Shown: positions 7,857 to 16,752 of the stretch, in pieces
How the letters are laid out: the number at the start of each line of letters is the position of its first letter
Position numbering within the stretch: the first letter of the stretch is position 1
Source of the DNA: Bacillota bacterium
GTDB taxonomy: Bacteria; Bacillota; Clostridia; Lachnospirales; Lachnospiraceae
Direction of reading: 5' to 3'
DNA length: 64,000 nt
Assembly: GCA_023386315.1 (NCBI GenBank)
Contig: JAEWJZ010000013.1
Span: forward strand, 1-64,000
Notes under the pieces: generated by a model
Told to the model about the DNA's origin: nothing
The model's database searches: none
The model's input: the letters and a program-made list of their open reading frames with translations, nothing else
Position numbers and translations under genes: made by a program

Positions 7857-9134
7857 ATGCAGAGAAATTATAAAAATATAGAATTATGGAAGAATGTTAC
7901 GCAGGAACAGTGGAATAGCTGGCAATGGCAGATATCCAATCGAATTACCACAGTTGAGGAATTGGAGAAAATCATCAATCTTACAGAAGACGAAAAGTTT
8001 GGAATAATCACCAGCCTTAAGAAATTAAAAATGGCGATAACCCCTTACTATGCAACTCTCATTAATCCCAAAGACTATAATTGTCCAATTAGAAGGCAGG
8101 CGGTTCCAACGGTCCATGAATCAGAAATATCAGATTGTGACAGCTGTGATCCCTTGCATGAAACGCTTGACTCTCCAGTTCGTGGACTCACACACAGATA
8201 TCCGGACCGGGTGCTTTTACTTATTACTGAACAGTGCTCCATGTATTGCAGACATTGTACAAGGAGACGTTTTGCAGGCCAGGAAGATAATACCTTATCA
8301 AGAAGATCGATTTTAAAAGCCATTCAATATATCAAAGCTCATACGGAAATCAGAGATGTTTTATTATCCGGCGGTGATGCATTGTGCGTTTCGGATGAGA
8401 AACTTGAATTTATTTTAAAAGAATTACGGGCAATCCCTCATGTTGAAATCATTAGAATTGGAACCCGCGTACCGGTTGTTATGCCGCAGCGAATCACAGA
8501 GAATTTATGTAATATGATTAAAAAATACCATCCGGTCTGGATTAATACCCATTTCAATCATCCCTATGAAATAACACAGGAATCGAAACTTGCATGCAAA
8601 ATGCTTGCTGATGCCGGTATTCCCCTGGGGAACCAGTCTGTTTTATTAAAAAATATCAATGACTGCCCATCTGTTATGAAATCCCTTGTACAGCAATTAG
8701 TAATGAACCGGGTAAGACCTTATTATATCTATCAATGCGATCTGTCTGAGGGCATTGAACATTTCCGCACACCGGTAGCAAGAGGAATTGAAATTATAGA
8801 GTTACTTCGTGGGCATACTTCAGGATTTGCCGTACCCACTTTTGTAATAGATGCACCTGGAGGCGGAGGTAAGATACCAGTGAACCCCCAATATGTAATA
8901 TCCCAATCACCAGAAAAAGTGATTCTAAGAAACTACGAAGGCGTAATCTGTACGTATACGGAACCGACTGATAAAACCCATACATGTAAACATTGTGGTA
9001 TTTGTGATAAATACAAAAATGATGAATATAAGGGGCTGGAGAAACTCTTGAAAAATGAGTGCACCTGCCTGACACCATCAAGTAATGTTCGAATCGACAG
9101 GAGAGAGGGATACAATGAAAAAGTTTCAATGTGA
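7857..9134 (+). CDS. ablA: Lysine 2,3-aminomutase (radical SAM, PLP)
   Basis: A 425-residue KamA-family enzyme that interconverts L-lysine and L-beta-lysine. The radical-SAM motif is C127-SMY-C131-RH-C134. The PLP lysine lies in DAPGGGGKIPV near residue 339. The C-terminal Cys set (CKHCGICDKY) resembles the zinc ligands of the clostridial enzyme. The gene overlaps the acetyltransferase gene by 20 bases, the arrangement of ablA-ablB in methanogens and of kamA-yodP in bacilli, where the pair makes N-epsilon-acetyl-beta-lysine. Ribosome site GGAGGTG. A role in lysine fermentation is less likely because none of the other kam/kdd/kce genes is present. Confidence 0.92.
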   Translation: MQRNYKNIELWKNVTQEQWNSWQWQISNRITTVEELEKIINLTEDEKFGIITSLKKLKMAITPYYATLINPKDYNCPIRRQAVPTVHESEISDCDSCDPLHETLDSPVRGLTHRYPDRVLLLITEQCSMYCRHCTRRRFAGQEDNTLSRRSILKAIQYIKAHTEIRDVLLSGGDALCVSDEKLEFILKELRAIPHVEIIRIGTRVPVVMPQRITENLCNMIKKYHPVWINTHFNHPYEITQESKLACKMLADAGIPLGNQSVLLKNINDCPSVMKSLVQQLVMNRVRPYYIYQCDLSEGIEHFRTPVARGIEIIELLRGHTSGFAVPTFVIDAPGGGGKIPVNPQYVISQSPEKVILRNYEGVICTYTEPTDKTHTCKHCGICDKYKNDEYKGLEKLLKNECTCLTPSSNVRIDRREGYNEKVSM

Positions 9135-9966
9135 TACGGAAAATAATTGTTATTTTACAATAGATACAGTAAATATATATCTGGATAATATAAATAAGCG
9201 AGTAAAAATCTTTGATTCTGACAGTATAACAATTCAGACCTTAGAGAAAATAAAAGACTTTGCATCAGTGAATCAGGCTGGTAAAATTATAGGTAATACT
9301 GTTTTGCCTCATTTAAAACTATTTACTCAGGCAGGATTTTGCATTGAAGGAAAAATAGATGGTTTTTTTAAAGGAGCAGATGCTTATTGTGTGTCATATT
9401 TTATGGACAGCAAACGAAAAATCTCTGAGAATCCGGAACAGAAAGATAAGATAATCGCTCAGTGCTTAATGTCAGACAGCAGACATCCTGCAGGCAGCAG
9501 CAATCTCCCATACAGCATCAGAACTGCCGCACAACGAGATATAGGAGAAATCGCCGCATTGTTTTCCACCGTGTTTTCCACCTATCCCACGCCTGTATAT
9601 GACGAGGAATATATAAGACAGACAATGAATGGAAAAATACTTTATAAAGTTGCTGAATCAGAGGGAAAGATCATTGGAATAGCTTCAGCGGATATGGACA
9701 TGGATAACAGGAATGCTGAAATGACAGATTGCGCCACTTATCCGGAGTATAGAGGAAAAGGGGTTCTCTCAAATATTATATATGAATTGGAATCAGAGCT
9801 TAAAAACAGGGATTTTATTACTCTATATAGTTTATCCAGAGCAGTAAACACAGGGATTAACAAGGTGTTATGCAAACACCAGTATAAATATAGAGGCAGA
9901 TTAATCAATAATTGTAATATATGTGGTGCATTTGAAGATATGAATATCTGGATAAAAATGATTTAA
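9115..9966 (+). CDS. ablB: Beta-lysine N-epsilon-acetyltransferase (GNAT)
   Basis: A 283-residue protein from ATG 9115, which has the ribosome site GAGAGGGA. The N-terminal ~130 residues are the AblB-specific region and residues ~140-270 form a GNAT fold (TAAQRDIGEIAALF, then the acetyl-CoA-binding YPEYRGKGVLSNI). It acetylates beta-lysine to N-epsilon-acetyl-beta-lysine, a compatible solute, using acetyl-CoA in the cytosol. The 20-base overlap with ablA implies translational coupling. A palindromic operator upstream of the importer that leads into this operon also occurs at the betaine transporter. Confidence 0.85.
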   Translation: MKKFQCDTENNCYFTIDTVNIYLDNINKRVKIFDSDSITIQTLEKIKDFASVNQAGKIIGNTVLPHLKLFTQAGFCIEGKIDGFFKGADAYCVSYFMDSKRKISENPEQKDKIIAQCLMSDSRHPAGSSNLPYSIRTAAQRDIGEIAALFSTVFSTYPTPVYDEEYIRQTMNGKILYKVAESEGKIIGIASADMDMDNRNAEMTDCATYPEYRGKGVLSNIIYELESELKNRDFITLYSLSRAVNTGINKVLCKHQYKYRGRLINNCNICGAFEDMNIWIKMI

Positions 9967-10000
9967 CTTACGAATTATACTCCAATTTAACAGATGTTGA

Positions 10001-10040
10001 AAAGACATTTCCGGGAAAAATTACGGAAGTGCCTTTTTTT
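10001..10040. terminator. Terminator between convergent ablB and LysR genes
   Basis: AAAGACATTTCCG and CGGAAGTGCCTTTTTTT form an imperfect stem of about 12 bp with one wobble and one mismatch, a loop of about 11 bases and a run of seven T. A-runs on the other side would let it serve the minus strand as well. Confidence 0.7.
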
Positions 10041-10050
10041 ACAGGCGTTA

Positions 10051-10944
10051 TCAGGAATCCTGGGATAGTATCATCTGCTTTAATGCATTTGCAGCAATGC
10101 TTGGGCATCGGCTGGTATTCTCCACCAGACAGATGCTGCGTCTTGGAATCTGCTCCTTAAGTGGAATGGAGAAAACCTCCCCGTTTTCAAGGGCTTCCCT
10201 GGCAAATTGTTCCGGGATAAAACCGATACCCAGGTCATTTTTAATCATAGGCATCAGCTGATTCGTTGATGCAACTTCGATATCCGGCTTAAAAACAAGA
10301 TCGTATTTTAAGAGAAGGTTTGAAAAAAACTCATAAGTCATGGTATCTTTTCCGAGACAGACAAATGGGTACTGCAGCAGCTCCGACAGGTTGTGTGGCG
10401 TGTCTTTTAAAAAGGAATAATGTCTCCCTCCAATTAATATCTCCTGAAAAGACTTCAGACATGTTTCTTTCAGTGGAAGTCTGATGTTGGAAGGAGATGT
10501 CACAACTGCAAAGTGAACCAGCCGGTTTTTTAAAACCTGGATTGCCTGTGGTGTGGTGTGGTTAAGAATGCGCAGATGGATACCAGGATGGGTACTGTGG
10601 AATGCTGCAAGTATGGGAAGAAGATGACCATGCAGCGCCGTATCACTGACACTGATGGTTATCGTGCCTCCGCTTAGGTTTTTGTCATTGATCAGTTCCA
10701 GCTCAGCCGCCCTGAACTGTTCCTGGGCAATTTTTACATGGGAATATAGTTTCTCCCCCTCTGGCGTCAATGAGATACCGCGGTTAGATCGCACGAAAAG
10801 CTTACATCCCAACTGCTGCTCCAGATTATTGATGAATCGTGAAAGATTGGACTGGTTTGCCGAAAGGAGACCAGCTGCCCTGGAAAAACTTTTGCATGTT
10901 GCAACATAATAAAAAATCCTGTAATAGTCATATGTGATATCCAT
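10051..10944 (-). CDS. LysR-family regulator, divergent from the 4-hydroxybutyrate operon
   Basis: A 297-residue LysR-type protein with N-terminal winged helix (FSRAAGLLSANQSNLSRFINNLEQQLGCKLFVRSNRGISLTPEG is spread over residues ~20-65) and a substrate-binding C-terminal domain. It is divergent from sucD with a 487-base gap. It is clearly related to the second LysR at 18840-19730: both begin with a YKIFYYVA-like helix and end with an IPRRxICxV stretch. It is the likely co-inducer-dependent activator of the succinate/4-hydroxybutyrate operon, the ligand being unknown. Confidence 0.88.
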   Translation of the reverse strand: MDITYDYYRIFYYVATCKSFSRAAGLLSANQSNLSRFINNLEQQLGCKLFVRSNRGISLTPEGEKLYSHVKIAQEQFRAAELELINDKNLSGGTITISVSDTALHGHLLPILAAFHSTHPGIHLRILNHTTPQAIQVLKNRLVHFAVVTSPSNIRLPLKETCLKSFQEILIGGRHYSFLKDTPHNLSELLQYPFVCLGKDTMTYEFFSNLLLKYDLVFKPDIEVASTNQLMPMIKNDLGIGFIPEQFAREALENGEVFSIPLKEQIPRRSICLVENTSRCPSIAANALKQMILSQDS

Positions 10945-11180
10945 ATACCCTCCGTTTATCTTCTATATAAATATTACATAATTAATATACAATATATATA
11001 TTTTACATATATTAACAGCTATTATATACTTCTAGATATAAGAAGTAAAGAGAAGCACCATTATTTTACCTCAGGACCAGCTGTTCCCCGGTCGATCACG
11101 ATAACACGGATTTATATTTCCGGTTAACCCGCCTCAGATCATATCTGTTTCGTTCCAGTATAACTTTCCTTATCCGTTTA

Positions 11181-11210
11181 TTGTCTCTCTGCATACGGCT
11201 TTTTTAGCAT
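11181..11210 (+). promoter_or_regulatory. Candidate promoter of the sucD-4hbD-abfD operon
   Basis: TTGTCT (11181-11186), 18 bases and TAGCAT (11205-11210) fit a modest sigma-A promoter immediately before the Rex-like site. A second possibility is TTGCAA (11272-11277) with GAATAT 17 bases on. The rest of the gap 10945-11431 is very AT-rich near the LysR start and otherwise holds nothing I recognise. Confidence 0.35.
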
Positions 11211-11214
11211 CTCT

Positions 11215-11232
11215 AAGTTAATAAATTAACAA
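11215..11232 (+). promoter_or_regulatory. Rex-like operator
   Basis: AAGTTAA-TAAA-TTAACAA matches the Rex consensus TTGTTAA-N4-TTAACAA at 12 of 14 specified positions, with a perfect right half. Rex is the NADH/NAD-sensing repressor that in clostridia controls fermentative reduction pathways, including butyrate and 4-hydroxybutyrate genes. The site lies just after the candidate promoter, where repression would work. No rex gene is in the window. Confidence 0.5.
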
Positions 11233-11237
11233 TAAAA

Positions 11238-11259
11238 TCCGCAAAATATTCCTTGCGGA
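11238..11259 (+). repeat. Short inverted repeat in the sucD leader
   Basis: TCCGCAA (11238-11244) and TTGCGGA (11253-11259) are complementary around 8 bases, without a T-run. It may be a regulator site or a leader hairpin. Confidence 0.4.
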
Positions 11260-11431
11260 ATTTGGGCATGGTTGCAAAAGACTAATAAATTGGTGAATAT
11301 GCCAAAAATGAACCATAAAAAAATCCTATTATTTATGATAAGTTATTAGTATTTTTAAAAACAGGAAAAAGGAACTAGAATTAATCATAGAAACAATGTT
11401 AAAAAAATCACTATCTAAGGAGATAACAAAA

Positions 11432-12790
11432 ATGAGCCAATTAATTCAATCATTAGTGGAACGTTCCAGAAATGCACAGCAGGTCCTGCGTACTTATGAC
11501 CAGGAAAAGACAGATGCAATTGTAAAGATGTTTGCAAAAGTTATTTTTGACAATGCAGAACCACTGGCGAAACTTGCTGTGGAAGAAAGCCGGATGGGCG
11601 TTTACGAAGACAAGGTCACTAAGAATAAAGGAAAATCCAGAATTATATGGAATGCATTAAAGTGTAAGAAGTCCATTGGCATCATCGGAACGGATGAGCA
11701 GGCCGGACTGGTTGAGGTGGCAAAGCCCATGGGCGTTATTGCAGCCGCAACACCGTGCACCAACCCCATTGTCACCCCCATGTGTAACGCCATGTACGCT
11801 GTAAAATGCCAGAATACGATTATTATTGCACCTCACCCACGCAGTAAGAAATGTGCCATGGCAGTGGCTGATCTGTATTACAAAGAGCTGGACCGTATGG
11901 GAGTCCCGAGAGATATTTTCCTGGTAATCGAGGAACCGTCTATCGAACTTACCAACGAGCTGATGGCTGCCTGTGATGTTGTACTTGCTACTGGCGGTGC
12001 CGGCGTAGTAAAGTCCGCTTACTCCAGCGGAAAACCAAGCTATGGTGTGGGACCCGGCAATGTACAGGGACTGATTGATGAGGGAATTGATTACAAGGCT
12101 GCTGCAGGACGAATGATTGCCAGCCGTATATTTGACAATGGTATTATCTGTTCCGGAACCCAGACCATCATTGCACCTGAGAAGGATTACGATACGGTGA
12201 TAAAAGAGTTTGTATCCCAGGGAGCCTTCTATATTGATGATAAGGCGGTTATTGATAAACTGGCAGAAGTGGTGTTTCCAAATGGCGTGATCAACAAAAA
12301 GGTGGTTGGACAGTCAGTCAAAACCATAGCAGACCTGGCCGGGATTACAGTACCACAGGGCACAAAGGTCCTGATTGTAAAGCCTGAGAGACATGGTGCA
12401 GGAGTTGTGTGGAGCAAGGAGAAGATGTGCCCGATGATGGCTGCATACAGCTATAAGACCTGGGAAGAGGCTGTACAGATCGCATATGACAATCTGGTAT
12501 ATGAAGGAGAGGGTCATTCCGCAGACCTCCAGTCCAACGATAAGAAACACATTGAATATGCAGGTTTAAAGCTTCCTGTTAGCCGCGTGGTAGTCAATCA
12601 GACCTGTTCCAGCATGGCAGGCGGAGCGTTTGCAAACTCATTGAATCCCACAACCACACTGGGGTGCGGAAGCTGGGGCAACAATGCAATCAGCGAGAAC
12701 CTGTTCTATACCCATCTGATGAACAAGAGCCGGATCGCATTTGTAAAAAAGGATTGGAAACAGCCGTCAGATGAAGAAATTTTTGCATAG
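11432..12790 (+). CDS. sucD: CoA-dependent succinate-semialdehyde dehydrogenase
   Basis: A 452-residue acylating aldehyde dehydrogenase. ATG 11432 is preferred because AAGGAG lies just before it, whereas the upstream in-frame ATG has none. The catalytic Cys is C240 in IICSGTQ, and the CoA-type motif ATPCTNPIVTPM and HPRSKK are those of the SucD/AdhE-N family. It reduces succinyl-CoA to succinate semialdehyde with NAD(P)H, and 4HbD follows 11 bases later. It is the first gene of the succinate-to-4-hydroxybutyrate route known from Clostridium kluyveri. Confidence 0.9.
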   Translation: MSQLIQSLVERSRNAQQVLRTYDQEKTDAIVKMFAKVIFDNAEPLAKLAVEESRMGVYEDKVTKNKGKSRIIWNALKCKKSIGIIGTDEQAGLVEVAKPMGVIAAATPCTNPIVTPMCNAMYAVKCQNTIIIAPHPRSKKCAMAVADLYYKELDRMGVPRDIFLVIEEPSIELTNELMAACDVVLATGGAGVVKSAYSSGKPSYGVGPGNVQGLIDEGIDYKAAAGRMIASRIFDNGIICSGTQTIIAPEKDYDTVIKEFVSQGAFYIDDKAVIDKLAEVVFPNGVINKKVVGQSVKTIADLAGITVPQGTKVLIVKPERHGAGVVWSKEKMCPMMAAYSYKTWEEAVQIAYDNLVYEGEGHSADLQSNDKKHIEYAGLKLPVSRVVVNQTCSSMAGGAFANSLNPTTTLGCGSWGNNAISENLFYTHLMNKSRIAFVKKDWKQPSDEEIFA

Positions 12791-12801
12791 GAGGGACTGA
12801 A

Positions 12802-13917
12802 ATGAAAGAGATTATTTTAAAATCCCAGATATCCTATTACGATACCTGCAAAGAATTTGCCAGAGAATTTAATCTTGGCAGCGGTGACCTCATATTGACG
12901 AACGAATACATATACAAACCGTATTTCACAACACTTGGGCTGAATGTCCATACCATTTTTCAGGAGGCATACGGGACAGGGGAACCGACAGATATCATGG
13001 TGGATGCAATCCTTGAAGCGGCTGCAAAAACAGACTGCAAACGGATTATTGCCATAGGCGGCGGCACGGTGATTGATATCGCAAAAGTAATGGCAGTGTC
13101 TTCAGGGGACCCGCTGGATTCCCTCTATGCTGCACCTGATAAAATCCAAAAGAAACGGGAACTTGTCATTGTGCCCACAACCTGCGGAACAGGAAGTGAA
13201 GTCACGAATATTTCCATTATCAACCGGACCAGGCTGGGAACAAAGGTAGGACTTGTGTCATCTCACATGTATGCCGATGATGCGGTTCTGGTGCCGGAAC
13301 TTTTAAATGGACTGCCATTTGCCGTGTATGCCACCAGTTCCATTGATGCTCTGGTTCACGCCGTAGAGTCCAGCCTGTCTCCTAAAGCAACGCCATTTAC
13401 AAAACTCTTTGGTTACAAGGCCATTGAAATGATCATCAGGGGATATCAGAAGATTGCAGCTGAAGGAATCGGTGCAAGGCTTCCTCTTATGAAGGATTTC
13501 CTGATTGCAAGCAATTATGCCGGGATTGCATTCGGAACGGCCGGGTGTGCGGCTGTCCATGCCACCAGCTATCCCCTGGGAGGCACTTATCATGTCGCTC
13601 ACGGGGAGAGCAACTATGCCATGTTTACCGGGGTGCTTAAGAATTACATGGAGATCAGACAGGATGGCGAGATTGAAGTGATGAACCAGTGTCTAAAAAG
13701 ACTGCTTGGTTGCCCTGAAGATGAGGTTTATGACAAGCTTGATGAACTGCTTGGCACAATACTTCCTAAAAAAGCGCTTCGTCAGTATGGTGTAAAGCAG
13801 GAAGAACTTGCTGTATTTACAAAGAGCGTTATGGAGCAGCAGGCACGCCTCATGGCAAACAACTTTGTACCCCTGGATGCGGACCGGGTACTTAAAATTT
13901 ATCAGGAACTGTATTAA
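12802..13917 (+). CDS. 4hbD: 4-hydroxybutyrate dehydrogenase (iron-type alcohol dehydrogenase)
   Basis: A 371-residue group III alcohol dehydrogenase. Residues ~90-100 carry the nucleotide motif GGGTVIDIAK, and the metal-binding histidines are in HAVESSLSP and HVAHGESNYAMF. It reduces succinate semialdehyde to 4-hydroxybutyrate with NADH. Its position between sucD and abfD makes the assignment firm, as the family alone would allow other aldehydes. It might also reduce aldehydes made by the LuxC-like protein downstream, which is speculation. Ribosome site AGGAGGGA. Confidence 0.9.
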   Translation: MKEIILKSQISYYDTCKEFAREFNLGSGDLILTNEYIYKPYFTTLGLNVHTIFQEAYGTGEPTDIMVDAILEAAAKTDCKRIIAIGGGTVIDIAKVMAVSSGDPLDSLYAAPDKIQKKRELVIVPTTCGTGSEVTNISIINRTRLGTKVGLVSSHMYADDAVLVPELLNGLPFAVYATSSIDALVHAVESSLSPKATPFTKLFGYKAIEMIIRGYQKIAAEGIGARLPLMKDFLIASNYAGIAFGTAGCAAVHATSYPLGGTYHVAHGESNYAMFTGVLKNYMEIRQDGEIEVMNQCLKRLLGCPEDEVYDKLDELLGTILPKKALRQYGVKQEELAVFTKSVMEQQARLMANNFVPLDADRVLKIYQELY

Positions 13918-13941
13918 TAGCTGAATGAAAAGGAGAAGAAT

Positions 13942-15390
13942 ATGGCATTAATGACTGGTGAAGAATATGTGGAAAGCATGCGGAAACTGAAACTTAATAT
14001 TTATATGTTCGGGGAAAAGATTGAAAACCCCATCGACCATCCGATTTTAAGACCGTCCCTTAATTCTGTCAAAGCTACCTATGATCTGGCTCAGCTCCCG
14101 GAATACGAGGATCTGATGACAGTAACTCTGGACGATGGACGTAAAATCAACCGGTTTGCCAACATTCACAGAAGCACGGATGATTTAATTAAAAAAGTTA
14201 AAATGCAGAGACTCTGCGGACAGAAGACGGCTGCGTGTTTCCAGCGCTGCGTGGGTATGGATGCGTTTAATGCCGAATGGTCAACCACCTATGAGATCGA
14301 TGCAAAATACGGCACCAGCTATCATGAAAATTTTAAAAAGTATCTCCGTATGGTTCAGGATAACGATTTAACCGTAGACGGAGCAATGACGGATCCAAAG
14401 GGTGACAGGGGGCTGGCACCTCATGCCCAGCCAGATCCGGATATGTATTTAAGAGTTGTGGAGCGCAGGGATGACGGAATCATAGTCAGAGGTGCAAAAG
14501 CACATCAGACAGGTATTATCAACTCACAGGAAGTAATTGTCATGCCTACCGTTGCCATGGGGCCGGATGATAAGGATTATGCAGTATCCTTTGCAGTTCC
14601 TGTGGATACAGAGGGGATCGTAATGATTATTGGAAGGCAGTCCTGTGATACCAGGAAGCTGGAAGGGTCCCAGCTGGATGTGGGCAACAGTGAGTTTGGA
14701 GGCGTAGAGGCACTGGTTGTTTTTGATAATGTATTTGTCCCAAATGACCGCATTTTCCTGAATGGTGAATTTGAGTATGCAGGTATGCTGGTAGAGCGGT
14801 TTGCCGGATACCACAGGCAGTCTTACGGCGGATGTAAAGTCGGCGTAGGTGATGTTTTGATTGGAGCAGCAGCTCTGGCAGCGGATTATAACGGCGTACC
14901 GAAGGTTTCCCATATTAAGGATAAACTGATTGAAATGACCCATTTAAATGAAACACTTTACTGCTGCGGTATCGCTTGTTCCGCAGAAGGGACTCCCACC
15001 GATTCCGGCAATTATATTATTGACCTTTTACTCGCCAATGTATGTAAGCAGAATGTGACCAGATATCCATATGAGATTGCACGTCTGGCAGAAGATATTG
15101 CAGGAGGACTTATGGTAACGGCCCCGTCTGAGAAGGATTTAAATGATCCGGTTGTAGGGGGCTATGTGGAGAAATATTTAAAGGGAATCGAAGGCGTATC
15201 CACCGAAAACCGTCTCAGGATCCTGCGCTTAATTGAGAACCTGACCCTTGGAACTGCTGCGGTGGGATACAGGACCGAATCCCTTCATGGAGCCGGTTCG
15301 CCCCAGGCACAGAGAATTATGATTTCCCGTCAGGGCAATATCGGAAGAAAAAAAGAGCTTGCAAAGGCGATTGCGAAAATAAAGGATTAA
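13942..15390 (+). CDS. abfD: 4-hydroxybutyryl-CoA dehydratase / vinylacetyl-CoA isomerase
   Basis: A 482-residue flavin and 4Fe-4S enzyme converting 4-hydroxybutyryl-CoA to crotonyl-CoA by a ketyl-radical mechanism. The four cluster ligands are all present: C99 and C103 in ACFQRC, and H291 and C298 in HRQSYGGC, matching C99, C103, H292 and C299 of the Clostridium aminobutyricum enzyme. The length is normal. It sits 24 bases after 4hbD with an AAGGAGAAG ribosome site. It is oxygen-sensitive in known examples, consistent with a strict anaerobe. Confidence 0.96.
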   Translation: MALMTGEEYVESMRKLKLNIYMFGEKIENPIDHPILRPSLNSVKATYDLAQLPEYEDLMTVTLDDGRKINRFANIHRSTDDLIKKVKMQRLCGQKTAACFQRCVGMDAFNAEWSTTYEIDAKYGTSYHENFKKYLRMVQDNDLTVDGAMTDPKGDRGLAPHAQPDPDMYLRVVERRDDGIIVRGAKAHQTGIINSQEVIVMPTVAMGPDDKDYAVSFAVPVDTEGIVMIIGRQSCDTRKLEGSQLDVGNSEFGGVEALVVFDNVFVPNDRIFLNGEFEYAGMLVERFAGYHRQSYGGCKVGVGDVLIGAAALAADYNGVPKVSHIKDKLIEMTHLNETLYCCGIACSAEGTPTDSGNYIIDLLLANVCKQNVTRYPYEIARLAEDIAGGLMVTAPSEKDLNDPVVGGYVEKYLKGIEGVSTENRLRILRLIENLTLGTAAVGYRTESLHGAGSPQAQRIMISRQGNIGRKKELAKAIAKIKD

Positions 15391-15431
15391 AAACGGCCAT
15401 TTTAGACCTAAGAGGGAGGTTAGACACAGGT

Positions 15432-16748
15432 ATGAATTGGAGAGAGATCTATACATCAAAGTTAAAGCCATTAAAAGAGGCTGTTAAGGTGGTAAAATCC
15501 GGTGACAAAGTGGTGATTGGCCATGCGGTGGGTGAACCCATTAAGCTGGTGGATGCAATGACTGAGTATGCGGTGCAGGCCGATTTAAGGAATATAGAGA
15601 TTTACCAGCAGGTGGATATGGGGCATTCCCTTTATGCACAGCCGGGGATGGAAAAACATTTCCGGGAGAACAGTTTATTTCTTGGAGCAAAGACCAGAGA
15701 CTGTGTGAACAGCGGGAGGGGAGACTTTACCCCATGCTATTTTTACCAGGCACCGGAATTTTACCGCAGCATAAAAAAACCGGATGTGGTTTTCGTTACG
15801 TTATCCCTGCCGGATGAGCATGGATACTGCAGTTTCGGTGTGTCCTGTGACTATACAAAACCGGCAGCAGAAGTTGAGGGCGCGAAGGTGGTTGCTGCAG
15901 TAAATCCCAATATGCCAAGAACGCTGGGGGACAGCTTTATCCATGTATCAGATATTGATGTGATTGTGGAAGATGACACCCCCATACCCGAGCTTGGGCT
16001 TCCCCAGATTGGGGATGTGGAGATGGCAATTGGAGAGCACATCGCTTCTATGGTGAACGATGGTGACTGTCTTCAGCTTGGAATTGGAGCGATTCCGGAT
16101 GCAGTGCTTAAGTTTCTTGATAATAAAAAAGATCTGGGCATTCATTCTGAGATGATATCAGACGGCGTGATTGATTTATATGAAAAGGGAGTCATCAATT
16201 GCGCAGCCAAGAATTTTAACAGAGGAAAAATAGTCGTGTCATTCCTCATGGGCAGCCGCAAACTGTATGATTTTGCAGACGATAACCCAAGTGTCTACAT
16301 GGCGCCGGTGGACTATGTCAATCATCCGGTCATTATCGGACAGAATGATAATATGGTATCCATTAACTCGTCGGTTGAAGTAAACCTGATGGGGGAGGCG
16401 TGCTCCGAGGCGATGGGACTGAAACAGTTTTCCGGAATCGGCGGACAGGTGGATTTTATCAGGGGAGCTTCCTTCTCAAAAGGCGGCAGATCTATCCTTG
16501 CATTCCCTTCCACTGCGAAGAAGGGAACGGTTTCCAGGATTGTACCGTATCTGACCCAGGGAGGAACGGTAACCACATCCAGAAATGATGTTGACTATAT
16601 CGTTACGGAGCATGGAATTGCTAAGATGAAAGGCAATACGCTCAGAGAACGGGCCCGGCAGCTGATCCGCATTGCAGCACCGCAGTTTCAGGACGTTCTT
16701 GCAGAAGAATTTGAGAGTCGTTTTGCTGAAAAATATAAGGAGGTGTAG
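15432..16748 (+). CDS. abfT: 4-hydroxybutyrate CoA-transferase, copy 1
   Basis: A 438-residue Cat2/AbfT-family CoA-transferase. The catalytic Glu lies in GIHSEMISDG, and the family motif GIGGQVDFIRGA and the C-terminal YIVTEHGIAKMKG are present. It transfers CoA from acetyl-CoA or butyryl-CoA to 4-hydroxybutyrate. It is followed after 4 bases by a paralogue of nearly the same length. One of the two might activate succinate instead, since no Cat1-type enzyme is seen. Ribosome site GGGAGG. Confidence 0.92.
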   Translation: MNWREIYTSKLKPLKEAVKVVKSGDKVVIGHAVGEPIKLVDAMTEYAVQADLRNIEIYQQVDMGHSLYAQPGMEKHFRENSLFLGAKTRDCVNSGRGDFTPCYFYQAPEFYRSIKKPDVVFVTLSLPDEHGYCSFGVSCDYTKPAAEVEGAKVVAAVNPNMPRTLGDSFIHVSDIDVIVEDDTPIPELGLPQIGDVEMAIGEHIASMVNDGDCLQLGIGAIPDAVLKFLDNKKDLGIHSEMISDGVIDLYEKGVINCAAKNFNRGKIVVSFLMGSRKLYDFADDNPSVYMAPVDYVNHPVIIGQNDNMVSINSSVEVNLMGEACSEAMGLKQFSGIGGQVDFIRGASFSKGGRSILAFPSTAKKGTVSRIVPYLTQGGTVTTSRNDVDYIVTEHGIAKMKGNTLRERARQLIRIAAPQFQDVLAEEFESRFAEKYKEV

Positions 16749-16752
16749 CCGT

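Noticed and set aside
7857..9134. Start of a lysine-fermentation cluster
   Set aside because: The genes for later steps (beta-lysine 5,6-aminomutase and 3,5-diaminohexanoate metabolism) are absent and ablB follows, so osmolyte synthesis is the better reading.
11096..11194. A 32-codon minus-strand open frame rich in Arg and Lys upstream of sucD
   Set aside because: It has no ribosome site, no recognisable similarity and lies in the regulatory gap, so it is probably chance.
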